Assembly (NCBI GenBank): GCA_002803225.1
Contig: NXFV01000215.1
Location: 1-57,752 of the forward strand
DNA from: Gamarada debralockiae
Lineage: Eukaryota > Ascomycota > Leotiomycetes > Helotiales > Hyphodiscaceae
DNA: 57,752 nucleotides
Direction: 5' to 3'
Below the pieces are notes generated by a model, which ran no database searches, was not told the origin of the DNA, and saw only the letters and a program-made list of their open reading frames with translations. Of the stretch, positions 31,572 to 43,608 are shown one piece after another. Positions within the stretch are counted from its first letter, which is position 1; each line of letters begins with the position of its first letter. The position numbers were made by a program, and so were the translations under genes.

Positions 31572-32863
31572 ACTGAAAAGGAAAGCCAAGAAAGATTCAA
31601 AGGAACGTAAGAATTAGGCTTCTGAATAGAAGTTCTGCGTACAAACAAAAGTTAAAGAAAATAGAGTGGAATGTACAATGTGGTGTGCCGAGTAAGGCTG
31701 GGGAAGTATGTGGCCCTTATACCTGGGCAAAGCTTTAATACGCATATCAGATCATTGCGGATCTTCAAATTAATCCTAGCAATGATCCAAAATCCTAGCA
31801 GTGATCCAAAATAACCGATCGGCGGCCTTGTTCTGGTGTCATGAAAGACTCTGTGTCCGTTCTTCAAACATTGTCCGATTTGGATGAGAAAGCTAATTGG
31901 ATCGTTGTGACAGTGAGTGACATGCGCCTTAATTAGTATAGCCTGACAAAATTCTCCGTTTTCTAAATATATATTTGAGTTCTTGGCATCGAAGGGGAGC
32001 GAATTAGCGTGCTTTGACTCTTCGGACTTTGAAGGAATTTGGAGAAGCGCATGTGGAAATAACAGAAACTTTGGATGTGATGGAGATGAACTAGCCTATC
32101 ATTGGACCACTCTGCAACAACTCGTGATTGAGGCTCATAACTTGTTACCGGCCACTCCAGCTCCGAGTATTAGTGGCGGTGTTTGACCGTTGACTCGAGC
32201 CTACCAAATCGTGTAATCGTGTAGTAAAACAAGAAGATGTCGCTTCCCGGCAAAGATCTTGGAACAGGTGCCACTGTAGGGTATCTTTTGAATAAGGTTA
32301 TTGGTTCTCCGGTCTGTGCGTTATTTTTGTGACGGAATTTTGTCTGAAGATCAAACGTTATGATCGAAGCGTAAGATGAAACTACCTTAACATATATCCG
32401 TGCACGTGCTTTACTGAGAAAATCATGTTTACGATCTTCATGTTGGATGGGCAGGATCAAACCCGGATACTTGAGGACAGGCATCTGCATGAAACTTCTC
32501 TTTTTTTCCGATCATGATCTTCGACCCTTTGCGCTCGTTACGATCACATGAAGACAGGCCTTGAAGTGATCGCCGAAATTCCGGTAGGAATTTCTAAGAT
32601 CGAAACATTTTGATGTCAGATCTTCATCAAGAAAGGTTGGTGATCGATAAAAAAGGAAATGGATTTGAAAGGCGCCATACCTGGTAGGCGTTGACCAGGG
32701 ACTGGTGATAGGGCGTATTAAAAAGAAAAGGCACTTTATCAAAGGTGGGCAGAACACATGAAAATGAAGATTATTGACCCCATAATGCCAAGCTACCGCC
32801 ATGCTTATTCTACACAAGAAACAAACGCTAGCCTGGGAAGGATGTACAGATTCCGCTGCCAAC
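31572..32863. other. Intergenic
   Basis: Upstream region of the secreted-protein gene and 3' flank of SLA1. Open frames here (for example plus strand 31983-32186) lack recognisable protein features. A small tandem duplication of 'gatccaaaat' occurs near 31784-31811. Confidence 0.5.
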
Positions 32864-35800
32864 CTAGAAACCAAAGGGGTTTTGTGGCGCTGTGAAAAGT
32901 CAGTGGAATTCATGCAAACACTAACGAAGGAGCACTGACTAGCTTGCGCCAAATTTGCTCTGCGCCCTGTGGCCTGGGGCATGAGCTTCTTCGTATCGCC
33001 AGACACTCCGAATCTCACAGGAGGTGGTGGACCTGTCTTCTGTGGGATGAGAAGCGCTGGTGTGCTTTGTTGCGGCATCGGGGGTACTGGCGGAGGATTG
33101 AAGTTTGAATTGAATCCGTTGTTTTGGTTTTGCATACCAGTTGTTGTGGGCTGCAAAGCCGGAGGTAGGAACGAGTTGATCCCTGTTTGTTGAGGGAATT
33201 GTTGTTGTGGCTGACCGAACGAGCTCTGGAAGCCTGTGGGCTGCTGTTGAACAGGAGAGAACTGCTGAGGTCGCGGGTCTGCGAATGGACCCCCTCCGTT
33301 GTTCATGAATTGTTGTTGTTGCATACCTGTCTGCATGGGGTATTGGAACCCGTTCGGTGGTTGGTTGTTCTGTTGCATGCCATTGTACTGGAACCCAGTG
33401 GACTGAGGCATCATTCCCATATTCTGTGGACCATTCTGGGGATTAAACCCAGTGAATTGCTGGCGCATTCTCATTTCGTCCAGACTCTGACCGGGCGGGG
33501 CTATCTGAGACTGGAATCCGCTTGAAGTTTGCATACCCGTGCTTTGAGGTAGCAAAGGCGGTGGAGCAAATCCGCTGTTTTGATTGGCCTGTGGAGCTGA
33601 TAATGGTCGGCTGGGTGGGGCCGGAATCATCAAGGTGCCTTGGTTTGAATTCTGGAATTGAGGAACGGGTCTTTGTCGAGCAATGTTTTGCGGCAAGTTC
33701 AATTGTGGATTGAATTGATTTGGCGCATTGTTTTGCTGTTGTGGTAGCCCGGTTTGCTGTTGGCCAATGCCTTGGAAGAAAGAAGGGGTGGCTCCCTGCG
33801 GAGCTTGCTGTTGCGGTTGGATTTGAGGCTGAGGTTGTTGATTGATTTGGGGTTGCGGGGCAGGTGCCGTTGACTGAGCCTTTATTGGCTCTAGTGGTTG
33901 TGAAAGTAAAGACAGCTCTTGCATAGACCCCGTCAATGTAGGCTGTTGAGGAGCTGGAGCCTGGGTCGGCGCCGGAGCAGAGACTGATTGCGAAGGCTGG
34001 CTGGAAGTCGCTGGTGGTTGTTGCTTCGAAGGCTTCACATCCCAAGCATCATCGTCAAACCCACTTCTCGCGACGTCCTTTTGAGCAGGAACAGGCACAG
34101 AGGCAAGAGGTGTAGCAACACCTTCAGGAGCGGATCTCGAAGGCCCATCCTTGGACTCTTGTGAGAAAGCCTTTGGATCCACAACATCGTTCGTTTGCAC
34201 CGCGGGAGCTGGTCTGCCCTTCCGCGTGTTATTTCGCAATGTACCACCAGGACCAGAAAAGAGGCCACCAGAGGATTCACCATCTGGACTAATGACCTCC
34301 TCGCCGCCAAAACTAACATTCCGCTTGCCTCCCGTTCGGTTAAATTTCTTGTCCAGAAACCTCATGATCTTGATGATGTCCCCTTCGCGTATTCCAAGGG
34401 TCCGAAGAACAGTCGCGTCAACATCAGGCAGTACACTCTCATCCATCGAGTCCTTCTGGAAGGTCTGTGCGTAACGTTCACAGAGTCCAACGGCAACATC
34501 ACAAGAGAGGAAAAACTGGAACCAATCGTACTCTGGCTTTCGCGGTTGCTCAATGGTAGCACCGGCACCACCAGGAGGTGCAGAATCTCGGGAGCTGTCT
34601 GTTTTTGCTCGAGATTGCTGTCTTTTGATGTTTGATAAAGGCTTGTCCTCGTCCAGAGAGACGCCAGTGATGCGTTCAACGTATTCCAAGTCCTCGACGG
34701 ACATCTTCACGACAGGCACAGCAATCTTCACACCATTCATTTTATGCAGGTTGATCTTGCCATCTTTCAAGGCCAGAAACTGTGCTTCGACACTAAATGA
34801 TTTGGAACGATCGGTCCACGTTCGGACTTTCGTTGGGTCGGGTTCTGTTTGGGTTAGAGAGAGCACATTACATCCAAGAATGAAGAAGACTCACTTGATT
34901 TTGAAGATCGGGATGGGCCACTATCGTTCCGTCCGCTTTCTTGTCGACTTTTCTGTTGACCATGATTGTTACTACTGTCTCGCGCCGACAAACTGCTGCC
35001 CCTTTCGGGTAATCGCATTCCAGGGCCTACCTCTGACCCTCTCGCATCCTCCTCTCTGCGTGCCGCTTTCAAAGATTCCTTTGCCAATCGTTCTTCCTCC
35101 AGCCTGTTCTGCTCAACAGTCGATCTGCCTGCGTTGAGACCGGTCGTACTAGGCGCTTCTGTCATCCCTGTGATTTCGACATAACTGCTCGGCACGACGC
35201 CCTCCTTTCCGTTTCTGATACGTCGGACCTGCCACCACTCTTCACTCTTCGTGTCATCAATAACTATCACTTCGTCGCCCACTGCTACCGTAACTTCATC
35301 GTCGCCTTGCGCCATAAAATCATAAAGAACTTGCCCCTTCTTCTGGCCGTGTCCGGATCCTGCAAGGAAAACTTCTCGTAGTCCTTCAGCTCGAACTGCT
35401 CCGGCAAGCTCTCCCAAAGCAGCCACAATCTCCTCGGCCGTATCCTTCGCTCCCGCATGGAAATCGACGCTTTTGCTGGGCCGCACTAATTCCATGAAAA
35501 CGTGTTTACCCTCAATTGAATAGTGTGTCATTTTCTCTGCTGTCCATTTTTGTTCCGGGCCATCTCGAGCCTTTTCAGGGGCAATCAGGATCACACCAGT
35601 TGCATTGTTGATTCCCAACGTTGTCGGCATCTTCTTCCGCCTTCCCATCACAGACACCATTTCGTTGATGTTGTACATGTGAAACCCACCAGGAGAATGA
35701 TGTGCAGGTTCATCATCCATGGCCCGAGACATAGAGACTCTATTGTGTGGTGGAGAAGCAGCTACTCCGCGGGAGATAGGTGACGTGGGCGATCTCATAG

Positions 35801-36579
35801 AGGAATCATCAACGGGATCAGGAACTCGGACTGAAGTAGGACGTGCTGGCAGCGAAGGAGTCGGTTCATCCTCGTCAGAGGCGTCTGGGGTATATTGAGG
35901 CGGTGGTGCTCGAGCTGATGGAGCCGATGCCTTGCGCTGAGTCATTATACCTGCCAGAGCAGCGGCAGGGCTCTGAACAGAGCTTCGAGGTGACTCTGGT
36001 GGTTCATCGTCTTCCTCAACCTGCGCGGCGGGTCGTCTTGGGAGACTGGGAGGGGGCGGCTCTGAAGCAGATGCTTCGTCCTGTACCTCGATGTAATTCG
36101 CTGGCGCAAAGCCATATTCTCCATCAAGGCCAACCAATATCCAATCCGGATCAGATGTATCAAACACCTCCAGTTGCGCTTCTTCCGTGAATGAGAGTTC
36201 TTCGTCTGTCTGTCGGGTATAGTCGTAGAGGGCGCGTGCGCGGTGTGTAGGTTGCGCCTGTCATCAAAGTCAGTCATCTTGCAGTTTCCGACATTGTTCG
36301 AACGCTCTAAATCAAGCTGATACGGCGCTGATCTAGCCATGCATTCCACGAGGCTGAAGAACATCCGCTGCTGTTGCGTACCTCTTCGATGTAGTTATTC
36401 GGAATCAACCCCACGGGCTCGTCATCATCATCCCCGGATGCCTTCTTCTTGGCCTTCCACCAGTCATCTTCTCCGCTTTTTTCTAGGATGTAAAGTATAT
36501 CTCCCTCAGTGATCGCGAGCTCCGATTCTCCTTGAGGAACGTAGTCGTATATGGCCTTGTAAACACCAAGGAAACCCAT
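32864..36579 (-). CDS. SLA1: Actin cytoskeleton-regulatory endocytic adaptor Sla1
   Basis: A predicted 1163-residue cytosolic adaptor of the cortical actin patch. It links cargo (NPFxD signals), clathrin and the Pan1/End3 complex, and restrains Las17/WASP. Exons: 36579-36382, 36257-34895, 34844-32940 and a 26-nt last exon 32889-32864 (3492 nt). Domains: SH3-1 (residues 4-65, KAIYDYVPQGESELAITEGD), SH3-2 (about 72-130, RARALYDYT), a proline-rich stretch, SH3-3 (about 370-425, KGQVLYDFMAQGDDEV), the SHD1 domain (about 525-590, RTWTDRSKSFSVEAQFLAL) that binds NPFxD, and the SAM-like SHD2 (about 627-690). A long Gln/Pro-rich tail (about 750-1140) follows with many repeats of the (Q/P)-x-T-G-(F/M/L) type. 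The last exon restores the ending TPQNPFGF, itself an Asn-Pro-Phe motif; without that splice the frame would run into unrelated sequence. Minus-strand neighbour of the AMP deaminase gene. Confidence 0.93.
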
Positions 36580-37381
36580 CTTCGAGACGTCGACTGACAG
36601 AATCAGAGACTTTCCGCAATTGATTCGAGGTGATGAATGTCCTGCGAACCGTTCTTAGAATGGACCCATGTATTTTCAGAGGGTCTGTTCCAAGCTCTTG
36701 ACGCCGCGATTCCGGACAACCAGGTGTAGCAAAGCTCGTTGCGTCGACGCGTGAATCACCAGGGGCCTCTCTGTAGGTTGTGAAGCTTGGTGGAAGATTC
36801 ACTCACTTGCACCGATGGTGAAAGAATACAGAGTAAGTGATGTGAGACGTCGAAGGTGAGATGGGAATAAAATTCGTGTTGATTATCTTATTAGCTGCCG
36901 ATTCATGGGGTTGGAAAGTGGTCGCTGTGGTCACCGTAGTCCCAATAACCAAGCCAACGGCACGTCATTAATGCACAAAAACTCTTGGAATAGAACAATC
37001 GATTCAGTGACGAAGAAGTTCCACGAGAGACACAGTTGTCCGCAGTACCTATCATTCCTAGTAATAGATATCCTTCTCTTCACTACCTGTCCACGATAGA
37101 TGAGGAACTTCTCATGGTCATTGCATAGAGCATGAAGTCAGGCTGGCTGCATGTGGATCATGCGGATGGTGTATCAGTTCCCGTCCCAGGGAACGTGTCT
37201 TGAATTGTTCAGGTGCTCTAAAGTCGTCCTAAAAATGTCTCTTTAAGTTGTCGACTCCCTCTTAGGTAGTATTCAAAGTCGCGAAATAAGTGGACAGGCA
37301 CATATGTCCCTCTTCTTGAGTCAATGAAGGGATTGAACGATTCACATCCCATCTCAATCTAAATCTTTTCCCTCCTGTAGT
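36580..37381. other. SLA1 upstream region
   Basis: About 800 bp between the SLA1 start codon and the end of the dead MFS gene. No gene or strong motif noted. Confidence 0.5.
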
Positions 37382-39010
37382 CTACATCAGCATCATTTCA
37401 TCAGTACGTATACCTAAAATATATAGCTCTCTCAAGCAACGTCTTCCTCCTTTTCTCTCTCCCATTAGCACACCCAAAATATAGCGAGAAAGCCGCAACG
37501 ATACAACGATCACAATATGGCAGCCTATGCTGACCCAGATGGCCGTAATATATCTGGGCGCCTTTTTCTGTCCCACAATAAAGCTGCCTGCAATCCCACC
37601 ACGTCCATTACACGCAGTGATCGCTGCTGCGAATGTCCTCTCTTCCATTGGCCGACGATATTCGAGGCCTGGTAGGCATTCATCGCCGCTCAATTGCTGA
37701 CATAGGTACCGGTCGCGAGGTACGTTCCAGCGTACCGGACTGTGACTTGGGACGCAAAGCCAAGCATGCAGAATCCTACGATGGCGCAGATGCAGTTGAA
37801 TGTGATGACGAAACCTCGAAGTTGGTAGTGGTCGCCCACGATGGATGAGATAATGACTGGGATTACGGCGTAGAAGTATGGAGGGCGGAAAGGAGGATGG
37901 CTTGGTCTTCAGAAAATCCCATGTCTGATTGCAGTATAATTGGCGAGAAGTAGGACAACGAAGTCGACACTAGATTCAGGCAGAAGAAAAGGGCGCAGAA
38001 ACCGTAGATCTTTGGGTCGGCGAAGTAAATGATGCATTTCCGCCAAGAGAATGGGTCGGCCTTGACATCTCCACGGTCTTCACTGATGCGGGTTTCTGCC
38101 AGAGCTTGTTCGTCTACCGAGAGGAAGTGGAAGCCTTTGTGAGAGTTCTCGGGGAAGCCCATGATCAGAAGTAGGTGAGGAAGCCAATGACTGTTCTCCT
38201 GTCAGTGATCAAAATCAAAGTTCTCCAGGCAGCATTCTTCCCTGTGGAAATCAACCTTTGGACAAGAAACATCCACCTCCAGCCTGCTGAGCCACGATTT
38301 CCGTTCCGATGATCTAGCCCATAATTCAGAAACCCTCCCAGCCCCACCACGATTACTTGTCCAGATTGCAAGAAAGCAAAGCGAAGCTGCTCAAGTCCGG
38401 GTAGATGGCACTTTGAGCTATACCAAGGAGGATTCTCAACACAACCATCTGTTGCCATGTGTTTATGAAGGCCGTACACTAAATCCATCAGCATCGTTCA
38501 ACGATTTGAATCGGAGTTGAGGCGAACCATAGTAATAATCCCAAAACAGACAGTGATAATCGAAAACATCAATCTCGGGCCCAACATCCGCACAGCAATG
38601 GTTGCAGGAAGCTGGAGCGTTACACTAGCCACTGTGTACACCAAGATCGAAACAGATTGTGTTCTCATGAGCGTCGCTTTACCAATCTCATGGACGTGAC
38701 ATACGTAGCGATTTCCCACGCCCGATCCTAAGTTCTCGAAAATGCTCGCAACTCTGGCAGACTAATTCATGAATGAGGGATTGACAGACCTTCAGATGCA
38801 TAAGACAACTTACGCTTATGATTCCCGAGTCCGGAAGATTCAAGCTACGAAGCACGCCAACAATCGTGCATAATCTCCAATCAACCTTCCTCACAAGTTT
38901 GCGTTCCAATCTCGAGATTTCTCCCTCATCCTCCCTTTCCTTAATCTCATCATACTCATGAAACCCATCGTCGTAAGTTTTGGTGATGGCATTCCTCTTC
39001 CCATATCAAA
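37382..39010 (-). pseudogene. Broken MFS transporter (Dal5/allantoate-permease-like)
   Basis: Minus-strand fragments in order match an anion:cation symporter-type major facilitator. An N-terminal piece, DEIKEREDEGEISRLERKLV followed by RKVDWRLCTIVGVL, lies at about 38960-38800. A helix pair with LPATIAVRMLGPRL lies near 38630, a post-loop region at about 38160-37865, AVIPVIISSIVGDHYQLRGF at about 37870-37810, and a C-terminal piece (37640-37430) with GGIAGSFIVGQKKAPRYITA. Breaks: a TGA at 37690-37692 where a Trp-type codon would fit (SN*AAMNAYQASNIV), a two-base frame change near 37640, a stop-bounded frame at the N-terminus near 39000, and several further frame changes between 38800 and 38165. 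These are too many for introns alone. Transport activity is not expected. Dal5-like carriers import ureides, small peptides or vitamins. Confidence 0.7.
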
Positions 39011-39634
39011 ACGGGGTTGATCCTCGAAGAGCTCATCTTGTCCAATACACACGAGTGAACGTTATCATGAGACTGAAATATAAAGAGCGACAAAACCGAG
39101 AACTTGACTTTGAGGAAAAGAGAGGGCAATGGTGAAGACTTTCCTCCTTCCTTGTGTGATGTAGCTTTCTTCAAGGTAATTCTTAGTGTATCCTCGGTTC
39201 CGCCTAGCGACATGATAGGGGAGAAACTTCTCGACATCCGGAACCTGCGTCCGACACCTCACCTTCTGATGCTGGATTAGTGTTCGTGAGCTACGCTATC
39301 GGAAGGCATCTGGTACATTGTCCAGAACCTCTATAGTAGTATCGTTGAACCAAGTCTGGGGGGACGTTAATTTGGATGGACCCGAAATATAATGGACGCA
39401 CATGTTTGGTTCCGATCTAAGTGAACGGCTCGGCTCGGAAAGCGGGGACTGCAATCGCAAACAGCTAGGCGATTTAGAAGACAATCTAATACAGTAGTAC
39501 ATCTGTCGAATTTCATGACTCTAGGTATTTGTCGTCTGAAGTCTACTCTCCTTGTGCCTCGCACAAAAGAAACTCGCGAATCATTCTAGTAGTGTCACCT
39601 CCAATACCCATTCTGGAAACCTCCACGCTGAAAA
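39011..39634. other. Intergenic
   Basis: Upstream flank of the dead MFS gene and 3' flank of AMP deaminase; nothing else recognised. Confidence 0.5.
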
Positions 39635-42600
39635 TCACTCGTCCTTCCCACCCGCCTCCTCCATATCCCGATTGCTATCCTCATTTTCTTCATCCACAGG
39701 ACCATCATATCTCTTCATTCCACCCTTTACTTTCCGACTAGTACTAACACTTCCCTGGTCATCTGTTTCACTCATGCTGCTTTGCCTCAAACTATTCCTT
39801 CTCTGCGACCTACTCACAATTCCTGGGAAGATTCTCGGCTCGCTGCCAGATAGGTGGAGATCACCGAAGCCTTCAACAGGCCGTGGAGGCTCCCGTGCCA
39901 GGCTTGCGAGAAGTGGAGAGTTTATGTTTGCAATTGTATTGGAATTGGAGCGATCACGAGAATGGGTGTGCTGAAGTGGGCTTTCGTTTGCTTGCGAGCC
40001 TTGCTGAGCATCCAGCTGCTCTCGGGAGTGAGAGACGGGAATGCGAGCAGCTTGAGCTGGGAATTGCTGGTATTGCTGGGCACCGTCGACTGGCACGGCG
40101 CTAGTGGAGGCATTCGTCTTCATGGAGGAGGTTGGGGAAACTGGTCGGTGCTGCGATGGGTACGGATTTGGTTCAACTTTGCTTGTAGATGTTGCGGCTG
40201 GTATTGCTAGCGCGGTATAACGTTCAATCCTAAGCAGTCAGTATTACTTGAAAAGAAGGAAGATGGAGGACTTACATGGCGAGTTCCTGGAGCAATGTCT
40301 CATGCCTGAAACCTTCTCGGATGTCTGGTACGTTGCTCTTCGCCATCGTATTTCCCTTGACACCGGGCAAGTGAAAGTCAGGGCCCAGCCATCTCGCCTT
40401 GATAGCATATTCAAATCCACTTTGCTTGACAGAGTTCTTTGCCAATTCGCACATATCTACAGCGCTGAGCTTGTAGATCTGAGCAGCAACTGAATATTCC
40501 TCAATCAAAGGTTCTTTCGTGAAGGCAAATTGAAGAGGATCGTCGGTTGACAACGAGACGTTGAGACCTCTCTTGAAGTACTGTAGGAATGGGTTCCTTT
40601 CGTATGCCAAGAAGAGTGCGTTGTTACTAAGCGGAGACATTGCAACTCCGATTTGCTCCAGATAGAAGATATACTGCAGTAGTGGCACCTTTCGTAGCAA
40701 AAGACCATGGCTGATGCTGTGGCAACACAGGACAGCTGCAGCCAAATGATCTGTATCGCCAGCCTCTCCGCAATGTGGTCGCAACACGAATGTATTGAAG
40801 CCACGTTGCTTCCGCCAGACGTTCAAAGAAGCCATGTTGGAAAACAGGTAGTAGATCCAGTAGCTGTAAGGCGGATTTTGCTTTGAATCCCATACTTTCG
40901 GTACAGGAAACTTTCTATACAGACGGCGCTCGGCCTTGCTCTCATCATCAACACTATCGAATCCAATAACTCTTTGGAGGAAGATGTGAAGCTTGGGATG
41001 GCTGGACGGGTCCTTGGTAACCTCGAAAAGAGGCTGGAAGAGATTCACAATTACTTGCTCAAAGTTATCCATCAATCCACTGGATTTGTAGACGTCGAAC
41101 AACCGAGGAACTTGGATCAACCAACGAACGTTGTGGGAGAAAAGCTTGTTGTCGACAACCCAAGCCGCAAGCTTGTCCCATTCGTCAATGGCTCTGCCGT
41201 AGATTGAAATACGCCATTCGACCATTTGGTACTTGCTCGACTCGAGATCGGAGATGACTTCTTTGGTAATCTCCGCCAGGTATCTACCAGCGATGAAGTT
41301 ATCTGTTTTCAGAAAGATTGTTCTCAATCGAGACTCTCCGATGGGATTATACTTGAGGTTGAACTTATCAAATCGATGGAAAGAGTCCGTGTGGGCCTGG
41401 ATGAAGTCAGCTTTCTGGCCGGACGGGTATTCTGGTTGTACATACGTGCATATCCAGTGTATCAATGCTGAGATCGTACGCCGTTAATTTGATACTGCGA
41501 AAAACTTCCTCTAATGTAAGATGCTTCCCATCCCTGAACAGTACAATTTCATCGGGGCACTTTTTCATCTTACTCTTGATGAATCGCAGTAAATGCTTTT
41601 GATTCATGCAAGCCGAGTGATGAACGTGAGTATCAACTTTTCGGACGTTGTAAAAGTCTCTATGTGGTACTTTTTTGCTGTCTGCCATCTCCTGGTACTC
41701 GTTGAGAAGAACGTAGAGATTGAATTTGCCATCTAGGTACTGCAATCGACGGAAGGCAAAGCTCTTGCTCGGTCCATCAGATGAGACGTCCAGAATTGCT
41801 TCCAAGTCCATGTAAAATTCCCGTATTGTAGGAATGTTGATGACCGGTGAATCAAGCTCCATGGCTTTAGAATTTTCATAGATCTGGTAAACGCTATTCG
41901 CATCGAGGCGGAATTCCATCTCACTGGGGCCTGGGACAGGTAGCAAATCCTCCATGTAGAAATCTTCTCCGATGTCTTGACCCGGCTTTCTCTTGGGACG
42001 AGGAGGTTTTGGAGTGCGTGGGCTCTGGACTGTTTCACTGACAGTTCTTGAATGGTCGCTCCCTCTCATATGGGGCCTCTCTTGAGGAAGAACCATGTTA
42101 TTTGCCATGCTATTATTCTGGCTATTCATGCCATTAGCGGTGTTGCCACTCTCCTTCTCCTCATACCAGGCAGGTTCAGGGGGAGGTGGGTAGATATTCC
42201 AATTGGGATCATCTTTCGGATTGTCGCCGTCGTCCTGCAAGGATAACCGCATGTACTTGTGTCTAATGTCCAAGATCTTTTGGATGTTTGTGTAGATCGT
42301 TGTCAATTCAGCCGTGATCTGAGAATCACTGTCTGCAAAGCCGCCCGCACCAGTCCCAACACCGACTCCTGCTCCTGCGCCATGTAATCCTTCTGTTTCT
42401 AAAAGGGGCTTGTGTTCGTGCGGGATTTCTGGATGTGCCGCATGAGCTCTGGCAGCTTGATCGGCCCGGAGTAGAGACTCGGTTCGATGGAATCCAATAG
42501 GGCCTTGGGAGAAACTTGGTTCTTGGACTGTGATGGTTTCGGGGTGCTTTCCCAAGTCTGCCACGCCAGTGGGATAAGCGGCTCTGTATTTCCCGGTACT

Positions 42601-43266
42601 GCCTTTGTTAGCATATATATCTGCTTACAGAGGGCCATGAGCACGAACCTTTGTCCAGTATTGTGACGGCTGTGCATTGAATGTACACTACCAGAACTTC
42701 GTAGGCCAGCCTGCTCTGCTTCAAAGGTGCTTGAGAACGTTCGAGGAATTCCACTGATGAGCGGGCTGCCTTCTGGCGACTGCTGCGAATTGCCCCAATT
42801 GCTTCCGCCTGTCTTTTGAGCCTCCAATTGACTTCGCTGATAGAAGAGCTTCGCATCTGCCTGACTCAATTGCTTTTCTGCTGCATAGTCGTAGTATGCC
42901 GTCTTCCTCTGCTTGTCGCGGGGTAGCATTCCATTTTCATTCTCGGAGGGGCTTGTATCGGGCGTCCCATCGGGCATCAGGGCGGCTTCCGGAAGCATTG
43001 TATTTTTTTGGTCTTCTCGTTCATCCCATGACTCCTCTGATCCTGCGTCGCCTGACTCCCTCTCTTGTCTGAAATCTTCGTCTTCTTCGGATGTAGGGTC
43101 AAAGTGTGTGGGTCTCGAGGATCCCAGCCTGGGCGAATTGGATTCGGAGGCGTGCCCCTGTGATAAACCGCCTGCGTTGCGTCAGAATTATTATTGCTTC
43201 CTTTGCCAAAATCGTTGCGATACGGATAACAGCTTCTTGGGTTCTCTCTAACTTACTAGTCCTCAT
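39635..43266 (-). CDS. AMD1: AMP deaminase
   Basis: Predicted 1133-residue enzyme converting AMP to IMP and ammonia (adenylate balance, purine interconversion; cytosol). Exons: 43266-43257 (10 nt), 43171-42649, 42598-41446, 41396-40276 and 40229-39635 (3402 nt). The catalytic domain starts near residue 430. The zinc motif [19 protein letters not shown] is at about 498, the [18 protein letters not shown] segment begins exon 4 near 563, [13 protein letters not shown] comes later, and the [13 protein letters not shown] motif with catalytic Asp-Asp is near 851. Residues 1-400 are a family-typical, poorly conserved regulatory region with an acidic, Ser-rich beginning. The last ~190 residues after the catalytic core are Ser/Gln-rich and disordered. 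The 10-nt first exon (ATG plus seven bases, GTAAGT donor) is needed because the next exon is open upstream of its first ATG only as far as an acceptor; starting at the internal ATG 42998 would lose ~60 residues. Confidence 0.93.
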
Positions 43267-43608
43267 CTTGATCAATCCGCTCTAAACAGCTGCCAAAGGT
43301 ATTAAACTAAGAAAGAAACCCGATCCAGAGCGGTTTATGAAATGCAAAAGTAATATAGGGGCTGTCGTCAAAAGGGTATCATTCTAGGGCAATGCGTCAA
43401 ATGATTGTGAGGGAGTTCAAAAGAAAAGGTAAGGTTTATATGACAGAGCTTCGCGACTCGCGATCCTGGAAGCTTCACTCGCCTAAACTTGCCAATCATT
43501 TACTTCACTTGGACAACTGAGTTACTGCAGAATCGCTAGAGCCCAATTCAAAGGCTCTCGTCTTTTCATATTTCATGAAGAGTTTCCTTCCCTTATAGCA
43601 AATGGCTT
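43267..43608. other. Intergenic, AMD1 upstream
   Basis: About 340 bp between the AMP deaminase start and the stop of the nucleotide-sugar transporter gene; no distinct feature. Confidence 0.5.

Noticed and set aside
32969..35137. Several plus-strand frames of 60-194 codons
   Set aside because: All lie antisense to SLA1, whose SH3, SHD1 and SHD2 domains are unmistakable.
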